The translations under genes and the position numbers were made by a program. A stretch of DNA of 38,178 nt from Anaerolineae bacterium (GTDB taxonomy: Bacteria > Chloroflexota > Anaerolineae > Aggregatilineales > Aggregatilineaceae), in NCBI GenBank assembly GCA_016930015.1, contig JAFGHR010000020.1, forward strand, positions 1 to 38,178. Reading direction: 5' to 3'. Positions within the stretch are counted from its first letter, which is position 1, and every line of letters starts with the position of its first letter. A model generated the notes under the pieces. That model was given only the letters and a program-made list of their open reading frames with translations. It ran no database searches and was not told the DNA's origin. Below are positions 1 through 6,896 of the stretch, piece after piece.

Positions 1-1311
1 GTAGCGGTCAACAACGCGCGGTTGTTTACCGCTACCCGGCAGGCGGAAGAGACGATCCGGCGGCGTGCATCAGAAATGCAGACGGTGGCGGAGGTGGGCG
101 CCGAAGCGGCGCAAAGCCTTGAGTTGGAACAACTGCTGCAAAACGTGGTGAACCTGACCAAGGACCGGTTTGCCCTGTATCACGCGCATATGTACCTGCT
201 GGACGCAGATGATCAACATCTGGCATTGGCGGCGGGCGCCGGTGAAGTGGGTCGCCAGATGGTAATGGCCGGGCACGGTATCCTGTTGAACAGTGAGCGC
301 AGCCTGGTGGCTCGCGCCGCCCGCGAGCGCACCACCGTGGTGATCAACAATGTGCAAGACTCACCCGACTTTCTGCCGAACCCGCTGCTGGCGTCCACAC
401 AGTCGGAGATGGCGGTGCCCATGATTGTGGGTGACCAAGTCATTGGTGTGCTGGATGTGCAGGCCAGTGAAGTTGATCGTTTCACCAACGAAGATGTGCT
501 GGTGATGTCCACGCTGGCATCCCAGGTGGCGGTAGCGATCACCAATGCTCAGCTTTATTCTGAGCAGGTAAAAGTGATGGAACAACTTCGTGAAGTTGAC
601 CGCCTCAAGAGTGAGTTCCTGGCCAGTATGAGCCACGAGTTACGCACGCCGTTGAACTCGATTATCGGGTATGCCGAAGTGCTGCTGGATGGCATTGACG
701 GTGAACTGACTGAAGACATGGACGAAGATGTATCGGCCATTCACGGCAGCGGCAAACATCTTCTGAACCTGATTAACGACATTCTGGACCTCGCCAAGAT
801 CGAAGCCGGTCAGATGGACCTGATCACCGAAGATGTCGAACTTGAAACGTTTATCCAGGACGTGATCAACGCCTCGCGCGTGCTGCTCATGGATAAGCCA
901 GTTGACCTGAACCTCGAAATCGCGGAGGGCCTATCCAGCGTTCACGCCGACTCGCTTCGGCTGCGGCAGATTGTCAGCAACCTGACTACCAATGCGATCA
1001 AGTTTACTGATGAAGGCAGCATCACCATTCGTGCGGATCACTATGAATCCGATCCTCGCATGGTGAAGATTTCGGTGATAGATACCGGCAGCGGAATCAG
1101 TGCGGAAAACCTGCCGCTGATCTTCGAGCGGTTCCGCCAGGTCGATCAATCCCATACCCGCCGCGTGGGTGGCACGGGCCTGGGCCTGTCCATTACCCGG
1201 CAGTTGGTATGGATGCATGGTGGTGAGATTTGGGTTGACAGCGAATTGGGTACAGGCTCAACGTTCAACTTTACGATCCCGATCATGTCAGAATACTATG
1301 TTCAACGTTGA
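1..1311 (+). CDS. GAF-domain sensor histidine kinase (5' end outside window)
   Basis: The reading frame is open to the first base, and its first codons (VAVNNARLF) resemble the end of another GAF domain, so the gene starts upstream. A TTG at 22 is only the first possible start inside the window. A complete GAF domain spans about nt 85-560. A short coiled linker follows, then HisKA with SHELRTP and the phospho-accepting His codon at 634-636. The HATPase domain has an N box (NLTTNAIKFT), G1 (DTGSGI), F box (FERFRQ) and G2 (GGTGLGLSI). No membrane segment is seen in the visible part, so it is probably a cytosolic kinase sensing through GAF ligands. It lies 180 nt upstream of a PLP enzyme with two receiver domains and two stand-alone receivers, which are its likely phosphotransfer partners (inference). 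Domain assignment is secure; the signal is unknown. Confidence 0.93.
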   Translation, partial: VAVNNARLFTATRQAEETIRRRASEMQTVAEVGAEAAQSLELEQLLQNVVNLTKDRFALYHAHMYLLDADDQHLALAAGAGEVGRQMVMAGHGILLNSERSLVARAARERTTVVINNVQDSPDFLPNPLLASTQSEMAVPMIVGDQVIGVLDVQASEVDRFTNEDVLVMSTLASQVAVAITNAQLYSEQVKVMEQLREVDRLKSEFLASMSHELRTPLNSIIGYAEVLLDGIDGELTEDMDEDVSAIHGSGKHLLNLINDILDLAKIEAGQMDLITEDVELETFIQDVINASRVLLMDKPVDLNLEIAEGLSSVHADSLRLRQIVSNLTTNAIKFTDEGSITIRADHYESDPRMVKISVIDTGSGISAENLPLIFERFRQVDQSHTRRVGGTGLGLSITRQLVWMHGGEIWVDSELGTGSTFNFTIPIMSEYYVQR

Positions 1312-1490
1312 GCAACGCGAGGACAGGCGCTAGCATCGTAAAAACGACGGGGCGGTATGGTTGATGCCGCTCGACCCTATGTGTAAGCAAAAAATCGCCA
1401 GAACATGGGGACGTGTGCAATGATATGGATGAATACGATCTATCTGTGTTATGCATTGGATTGTAATTTATACTAAGGAAACATCGTTCT

Positions 1491-3635
1491 ATGCCCTCAC
1501 TAATTAAGTCGATTGTGTGCTTCGACTGTGGACATACCATGTCCCCGACGCCGCTCCCGGTGACCTGCTCTGAATGTGGATCGGTGTGGCTGGAAACGCG
1601 CTACGATTACGAGCAAACCGCGGCTATCTGGAAAGCAGGGTTAGAGAGCCGGGACAGTACACTCTGGCGTTATGAAGAACTGCTGCCGCTAATTGATACG
1701 TCGTCGGTCATTTCGATGGGCGAGGGGTGGAGTCCGCTAATCCGGGCGACCAATTTGGCCCATGAGCTGGGGCACGACCACATTTTTATCAAGGATGAAC
1801 GCCAGTCACCAACCGGCAGTTTTAAAGACCGGCAGGGCGCGCTGACGGTATCATACCTGCGCCAGCAAGGCATCAATGAATGCGTGTTGGCTTCGACCGG
1901 CAACAAAGCGGCAGCCTATGCGGCGTTCTGTGCGCGGGCAGGTATCCGCTTATGGATTTTCCTGACCAGCACCGTTCCATCCGAAAAACTGCGCGAGCTG
2001 GCGCTTTATGGGGCTGAAGTCGTCAAGATCACCGGCATGTATGACCAGGCCAAAAAAGTAGCCGAGGATTTTGCAGCCCGGCGCAACCTGTATTATGACG
2101 CGGGTGCCGAGTCGATCCCTGGGCGTGAAGGCTTCAAAACGATCGCATTTGAAATCGCCGAACAGTTGGCCCGCCATCTGCCCATGGAACACGGGAAATG
2201 GCGCGTGCCAGACTGGTACATCCAGGCTGTGAGCGGCGGGATCGGACCGATCGGGATTTGGCGAGGGTTCCAGGAACTGCGCACGATGGGCTTGACCGAC
2301 AAAATGCCCAAGTTAGCCATCGTGCAGTCAGAAGGCTGCGCGCCGATGGTCACTGCCTGGCGTTTTAACGCGGAGCAGGCCGAGCCGGTTATACCGCATA
2401 CGCGTATCACGGTGTTGGCCACCGGCAATCCGGGCCGAGCCTACAAAATAATACGCGGCGCGTGCCTTGAAACCGGCGGCACCATGATATCGGTTTCTGA
2501 TGGCGAAGCATTCCGCGCGATGCGCCGGATGGCTCGTGTTGAGGGATTAAGCATGGAACCGGCAGCCTCCGTTGCCTTTGCCGGGCTGCAAAAGCTGATC
2601 GACGATGGGGTTATTGCCAAAGATGAAGTCGTGGTTGTGAACTGCTCCGGGCATACGTTCCCCGCTGAAAAACATATCCTCGAAGAACAATATGTGCTCG
2701 ATCTCCAGTTTGGCGAGGAACCCACCGAAGGACATACCCAGCTAGAAGAAGGGCTTGGGGCGGCGCTGGAACGCCTGGACGAGCAGGTGACGACGATCGT
2801 GGTTATCGATGATAACCCACAGGACAGCCGCCTGATCCGGCGTTTGCTGCAAGCGCACAAAAACTACCGCGTGTTTGAGGCCAACAACCCCCTGGATGGG
2901 CTTGATCTGGTGCGCCAGCGTAAGCCGGACCTGGTGGTGATGGACCTGACCATGCCCGATATGGACGGTTTTGCACTGCTCGAAGCCCTCAAAACCGACA
3001 CCGAGATCGCGCATATTCCGGTTGTGGTGGTATCGGCCAAAACACTGACTGCTGCCGACCGTGTCCGGTTGGAAGGTCGCGCCGAATCGCTGTGGCAGAA
3101 AGGCAGCTTTAACACGCGGGAGTTGGTCGAACATGTCGTAAAAACCCTGGGCGGCAAGCTGGAAGATTCACCGGAAGAACTGTTCAAAGCGACCAGGGGC
3201 AGAGTAGTGACGGCATCCAAAGAACGGCTATCTGATGAAGCCGCACCAGACCCAGAAGCCAAACGCCATGTAGTTGTGATTGATGATGAACGCCGCGATG
3301 CGCGTTTGATTCGGCGGTTGTTAGAAGCTACCGAACGCTACCAGGTTCACGAAGCATTTACCGGTGAATCGGGCTGGAACATGATCCTGAATCAAAAGCC
3401 CGATCTGATCGTGCTCGACCTGATGCTGCCGGATATCCCCGGCGAAGACTTATTGGAGCGCCTGAAAAACAACGAACAAACTCGTCAGATTCCGGTGGTC
3501 GTGCTCACAGCCAAAGATATTCAGGCCGCCGAGCGCGAAAAACTGCTAGGCAAGATCATCTCGCTGTTTGAAAAAGCGAATCTGGATCGCCGGGCACTGG
3601 TTGACTATGTCAACGAAACGCTGAGCGATGAGTAG
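1491..3635 (+). CDS. Threonine-synthase-like PLP enzyme fused to two response-regulator receiver domains
   Basis: This 714-residue protein has three parts. Residues 1-35 form a zinc ribbon (C10, C13, C26, C29) as in threonine synthases. Residues about 60-405 form a fold-type II PLP domain with PTGSFKDRQ (Schiff-base lysine K112) and STGNKA. Residues 433-555 and 592-712 are two receiver domains. REC1 has D440/D441, phospho-acceptor D485, S515 and K537; REC2 has D598/D599, D643, T673 and K695. Both receivers therefore look phosphorylatable. The start ATG follows AAGGA by 11 nt. A canonical unfused threonine synthase is encoded at 13564-14847, so this copy is a paralog. Threonine synthases make threonine from O-phosphohomoserine and are normally 350-450 residues without receivers. 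Phosphorylation control of the enzyme, or recruitment of a PLP fold as a signalling output, is inference; substrate is unproven. Confidence 0.9.
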   Translation: MPSLIKSIVCFDCGHTMSPTPLPVTCSECGSVWLETRYDYEQTAAIWKAGLESRDSTLWRYEELLPLIDTSSVISMGEGWSPLIRATNLAHELGHDHIFIKDERQSPTGSFKDRQGALTVSYLRQQGINECVLASTGNKAAAYAAFCARAGIRLWIFLTSTVPSEKLRELALYGAEVVKITGMYDQAKKVAEDFAARRNLYYDAGAESIPGREGFKTIAFEIAEQLARHLPMEHGKWRVPDWYIQAVSGGIGPIGIWRGFQELRTMGLTDKMPKLAIVQSEGCAPMVTAWRFNAEQAEPVIPHTRITVLATGNPGRAYKIIRGACLETGGTMISVSDGEAFRAMRRMARVEGLSMEPAASVAFAGLQKLIDDGVIAKDEVVVVNCSGHTFPAEKHILEEQYVLDLQFGEEPTEGHTQLEEGLGAALERLDEQVTTIVVIDDNPQDSRLIRRLLQAHKNYRVFEANNPLDGLDLVRQRKPDLVVMDLTMPDMDGFALLEALKTDTEIAHIPVVVVSAKTLTAADRVRLEGRAESLWQKGSFNTRELVEHVVKTLGGKLEDSPEELFKATRGRVVTASKERLSDEAAPDPEAKRHVVVIDDERRDARLIRRLLEATERYQVHEAFTGESGWNMILNQKPDLIVLDLMLPDIPGEDLLERLKNNEQTRQIPVVVLTAKDIQAAEREKLLGKIISLFEKANLDRRALVDYVNETLSDE

Positions 3636-3686
3636 ATTGCGGACCGGCAACACTATATCGTATACGGGTAAAGGTGGGAAAGTGTC

Positions 3687-4073
3687 ATGGTGACGATTCT
3701 GATTATTGATGATGATGCCCAATATGTTCGATTAGTCAAGAAGCTCTTGGGGGCGCACGGGCATACTGTACTTTCGGCGGGAACAGCGCTGTCGGGTTTA
3801 AAGCTGGCGGAAGGTGAGACTATCGATCTGGTCTTGCTGGACATGGATTTGCCAGACCTGGACGGTAAAGTGGTGGCGACCACGCTGCGTACCCGTCCGG
3901 GTATGCGGAACGTGCCGATTGTGGCGGTGACCGCCCAGATGGACGGTACTGCGCGCCGATTGGCCTTAGCGTTTGGCTGCGATGGTTTCATTTCCAAGCC
4001 AATCGATACCCGTTTGTTTTCTGACCAGATTTTGTCATACATGCGCGTCAAGAACGAGGAATTGATATACTAG
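3687..4073 (+). CDS. Single-domain response regulator (CheY-like receiver)
   Basis: This 128-residue protein is one receiver domain with no output domain. The acidic pocket is D8-D10, the phospho-acceptor is D52 in LLDMDLPDLDG, the switch residue is T82 and the conserved lysine is K104 in ISKPID. The ATG is preceded by AAGGTGGGAAAG. It begins 51 nt after the PLP-REC-REC gene and so probably shares its transcript. Stand-alone receivers usually act as phosphotransfer intermediates or bind a partner protein when phosphorylated. Here the neighbouring GAF kinase is the obvious donor, but the partner is unknown. Confidence 0.92.
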   Translation: MVTILIIDDDAQYVRLVKKLLGAHGHTVLSAGTALSGLKLAEGETIDLVLLDMDLPDLDGKVVATTLRTRPGMRNVPIVAVTAQMDGTARRLALAFGCDGFISKPIDTRLFSDQILSYMRVKNEELIY

Positions 4074-4170
4074 CGGGCATTCCGGGCGCGAGGTTTGTTG
4101 GCCTTGGGGTGAGGCGCATGGTACTGCGTGTTAGCCACCTGTTTTTGTCTTGATGGCTGAAGAGGGAATT

Positions 4171-4539
4171 ATGTCAGCGAAACGGATCTTGTACATCGAG
4201 GATAACTTCCAAAACAAGCGTCTGGTGCGCAAAATACTGGCGTCACGCGGCTATGAAGTGCTCGAAGCGGACGACGGGCTGACCGGCGTTGAGTTAGCTA
4301 TCAGGGAAGTGCCAGACCTGATCTTGATGGATATCAGCCTGCCGGGTATTGATGGAGTCGAGGCCACGCAGCGCATCAAGGCGTTCAACAATACGACCAA
4401 TATCCCGGTTATCGCCCTGACGGCCAACGCCATGCGCGGTGATCGCGAGCGCTTCATCGCGGCGGGGTGTGACGATTACCTGCCAAAACCGATCAGCACG
4501 GTTGACCTGTTGAACATCATCAACAAATTCCTCAGTTAG
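4171..4539 (+). CDS. Single-domain response regulator (DivK/CheY-like receiver)
   Basis: A receiver domain of 122 residues with acidic pair E10/D11, phospho-acceptor D54 (LILMDISLPGIDG), switch T84 and K106 (LPKPIS). The ALTANAM segment and overall pattern resemble DivK-type single-domain regulators. I chose the ATG at 4171 because AGAGGGA lies 4 nt before it; in-frame TTG 4150 and ATG 4153 upstream lack a comparable site. It is the last of four receiver domains encoded in 3 kb downstream of the GAF kinase. About 100 nt separate it from the previous receiver gene, so it may have its own promoter. Function beyond phosphotransfer cannot be read from the sequence. Confidence 0.92.
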   Translation: MSAKRILYIEDNFQNKRLVRKILASRGYEVLEADDGLTGVELAIREVPDLILMDISLPGIDGVEATQRIKAFNNTTNIPVIALTANAMRGDRERFIAAGCDDYLPKPISTVDLLNIINKFLS

Positions 4540-4845
4540 CTCCTGTTTTTCCACAATAAGCGCGGGGTGGGATAATAATTGGTACCATAGTGGAGGCGCC
4601 AGCCGCTGCTGTGTTAACATTCGGCGCCCGACTGTTATGTTTTTGTCGGGCATCAAGCGTTTTTCCCGAATTCATGATAAGATAAAATTCAATACGGGAC
4701 TTAAGTGATCTCAAACCGATGCGGCCTAATTCCGTCAATCTGTATGGTCATCTGCATCATTACCGGGGAGTGTCTTTTTCCCGATCGCTGGGGGGCAGGC
4801 CGACCGGAGATCGGCGCGAAATAGTTGCATGAGAGGACAGCGGCT
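4540..4845. other. Intergenic region after the receiver genes
   Basis: About 306 nt with no credible ORF. It contains one clear inverted repeat (listed separately at 4626-4664) and a GAGAGGA ribosome-binding site at 4831-4837, eight nt before the ATG at 4846. I found no convincing sigma-70 promoter. Confidence 0.6.
4626..4664 (+). terminator. Possible intrinsic terminator of the receiver cluster
   Basis: GCCCGAC (4626-4632) pairs perfectly with GTCGGGC (4645-4651) across a 12-nt loop. A T-run follows only after an 8-nt gap (about 4660-4664). The spacing is imperfect for a classical Rho-independent terminator, so this is tentative. Confidence 0.4.
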
Positions 4846-6714
4846 ATGAAAACAGCCTTGCGTTGGATTGCGTTATTCGCCATCATCGTTATGTTTTTGG
4901 GCGGCCTGTGGGTGGCCGACATTGAACATACCCAGGCACAGTCGGGAATATGGAATGTTCAGGTGTTTGATGTGCTGGATCCCACCGTTCCCGGTGCCAC
5001 GCCGGTGTGGCCTACACCTGATCCACGAACGACCACGACTCAGGATTTTACGTGGAATCCTAGCGGCAATGTCACTATTGTTACCGAAGAAGAGGGTGAA
5101 GTAAATACAGGTGTTTCCGCCAGCTATTTTTCTATTCGCCTCACGGCCAATGTCACGTTTGCGGAAGGCACGTATGAGTTTAGCGTGACTGCCGACGATG
5201 GTGTGCGGCTCTATATCGACGGCGATGCCGTGATCAACCAGTGGGCCAATGAGGCTCTCGCCACCTATACCTACCAGACCGCCTTGAATGGCAACAAGGT
5301 GATCAAGGTAGAAATGAACAAAAAAGACGCTGTCGGAAATGCGCGCCTAAAAATCGAATGGAGCAAAGTGGTCACTGCCACCAATACCCCGGAGCCAACC
5401 AACACGCCAGCACAAACAGCCGTGCCGGGTGGGGTGTGGGCCGCTTCGTTCTACAACAACATCGACCTGACCGAACCGGCGGTATGGACGACGAGTCTCC
5501 CCTCTGGCCCCCTGAGCCAGAACTGGGGCGAGGGCAGCCCGAATCCGGCGGTGCCGGTTGATAATTTCTCGGCCAAGTTTGTACGCAGTGTGACCGTGCC
5601 GAGTGCTGAGTATACGGCGGGGGTGTATACGTTTTATGCCCGTGTGGATGACGGCTTCCGCTTTTATGTGGACGACGTGATCATCATGGATTACTGGGGC
5701 ACCAAGCCATTTGAACTGAAAAGCGCTGACGTAACGTTAACCGATGGCAGCCACACCTTCAGAATGGAGTACCGCGAGATTTCGGTCGAAGCGTGGGTGT
5801 TCCTCAATTGGGCCCCGAAAGGGCAGGCCGCCCCCAGCATTCCTGATCCAGACGCTGACGGCAGCGGCGATACCAGCAGCGGCGATACCAGCAGCGGTGA
5901 CACCAGCAGCGGCGGTGGTGATACCACCAGCAGCGGCCAGACAACGACGACAGCTGTCAGCGTAACGGGCACGGTCAATGTCCCAGTGCTCAACGTGCGT
6001 TCCGGGCCGTCAACCGCCGATGCGAAAATCGCCCAGGTCAAAAACGGCGAGCTTTACGTTGTAGTCGGGCGTAACGCCGATGGCAGTTGGGCGCAGATCA
6101 AGATCGGTGAAACGACCGGCTGGGTTGCGGCCCAGTATATGACCTTCAGCGGTGACTATAACGCCCTGCCGGTCACGTCCGGCGAAACAGTACCAGCCGC
6201 CGGCGGTGAGGCTGCCGCACCTGCCGAACAGGCGCTAACCGGTGTGCGTGGCCGCGTGATGGGTAACTTGCGTGTGCGTCTTGGCCCTGGCCTCAACAAC
6301 CAGCAAATTGGCCTGATGCCGTGGGGCACCGTGGTTGACATTCTGGCGCACAATGTTGAATTGAACTGGTACAAAGTGAACTTCAACGGGCTGGTCGGGT
6401 GGGCCTACGCGCCGTGGATTTGGCTTATCGAGGGCACACCGCCCATCGAGGGAGCCGCGCCACAGGTCGATTATGTCGCGGCGCAGGGCGTGATCGCGCA
6501 GGCATACGGCAACATGCGTATCCGCAGCGGCCCCGGTTTCCAGTTTCCGCGTATAAACAAAGCGCCGTGGGGATCACGCGTGGAAGTGTTGGCCCGCAGC
6601 ACAAACCACCTGTGGTATAAGATCAAGTTCGGTGATGTTACCGGCTGGTCTTACGCGAGCTGGTACCGGATCGTACAGGGTGACCTGGGTGCGGTACCGC
6701 TGGCTGACCAATAA
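4846..6714 (+). CDS. Secreted protein with two PA14 domains and three bacterial SH3 domains
   Basis: The ATG at 4846 follows GAGAGGA by 8 nt; an in-frame TTG at 4825 is less likely. The 622-residue product begins with a signal peptide (MKTALRWIALFAIIVMFLGG, cleavage near QAQ-SG). Two PA14-like beta-barrels follow at about residues 33-170 and 197-325, each with the DDGxRxYxD signature (ADDGVRLYID, VDDGFRFYVD). A low-complexity Gly/Asp/Thr/Ser linker leads to three SH3b domains at about 371-437, 465-530 and 548-612, each containing NVRSGP-, RVRLGP- or RIRSGP-type motifs. PA14 domains bind carbohydrates and SH3b domains bind peptidoglycan or peptides, so a cell-surface adhesion or wall-binding role is likely. 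No enzyme domain or sorting motif is visible. It is flanked by an upstream hairpin and a strong downstream terminator, which suggests a single-gene unit. Confidence 0.88.
   Translation: MKTALRWIALFAIIVMFLGGLWVADIEHTQAQSGIWNVQVFDVLDPTVPGATPVWPTPDPRTTTTQDFTWNPSGNVTIVTEEEGEVNTGVSASYFSIRLTANVTFAEGTYEFSVTADDGVRLYIDGDAVINQWANEALATYTYQTALNGNKVIKVEMNKKDAVGNARLKIEWSKVVTATNTPEPTNTPAQTAVPGGVWAASFYNNIDLTEPAVWTTSLPSGPLSQNWGEGSPNPAVPVDNFSAKFVRSVTVPSAEYTAGVYTFYARVDDGFRFYVDDVIIMDYWGTKPFELKSADVTLTDGSHTFRMEYREISVEAWVFLNWAPKGQAAPSIPDPDADGSGDTSSGDTSSGDTSSGGGDTTSSGQTTTTAVSVTGTVNVPVLNVRSGPSTADAKIAQVKNGELYVVVGRNADGSWAQIKIGETTGWVAAQYMTFSGDYNALPVTSGETVPAAGGEAAAPAEQALTGVRGRVMGNLRVRLGPGLNNQQIGLMPWGTVVDILAHNVELNWYKVNFNGLVGWAYAPWIWLIEGTPPIEGAAPQVDYVAAQGVIAQAYGNMRIRSGPGFQFPRINKAPWGSRVEVLARSTNHLWYKIKFGDVTGWSYASWYRIVQGDLGAVPLADQ
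5866..5937 (+). repeat. 15-bp coding minisatellite in the PA14/SH3b linker
   Basis: Three tandem 15-bp units (5866-5910; the first two identical, GGCGATACCAGCAGC, the third with two differences) encode GDTSS repeats. A degenerate fourth copy runs to 5937. Slippage here would change linker length without shifting frame. Confidence 0.85.
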
Positions 6715-6738
6715 CAACGTACCGTGTTTCGGATGGTG

Positions 6739-6775
6739 GCGCCCCGGCATCTGTTGCAGATGTTTGGGGCGCTTT
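6739..6775 (+). terminator. Intrinsic terminator after the PA14/SH3b gene
   Basis: GCGCCCC (6739-6745) pairs with GGGGCGC (6766-6772). A second nested stem is formed by CATCTG (6748-6753) and CAGATG (6757-6762) with a TTG loop. The long hairpin is followed by TTT. It lies 25 nt after the stop codon. Confidence 0.75.
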
Positions 6776-6896
6776 GCTGTATGGGCGGCGACGGTGAAAG
6801 CTCATACTCCAATCGTATCCGACTTAAAACGCTATTCTCCCTGCTTAACCGGCGTTTTGAAAAGTTTAGTCTCTAACAGTTATATGGGAGACTATT

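Noticed and set aside
1469..1474. TATACT upstream of the PLP-receiver fusion
   Set aside because: The transcript would start after the AAGGA ribosome-binding site, and no -35 is present.
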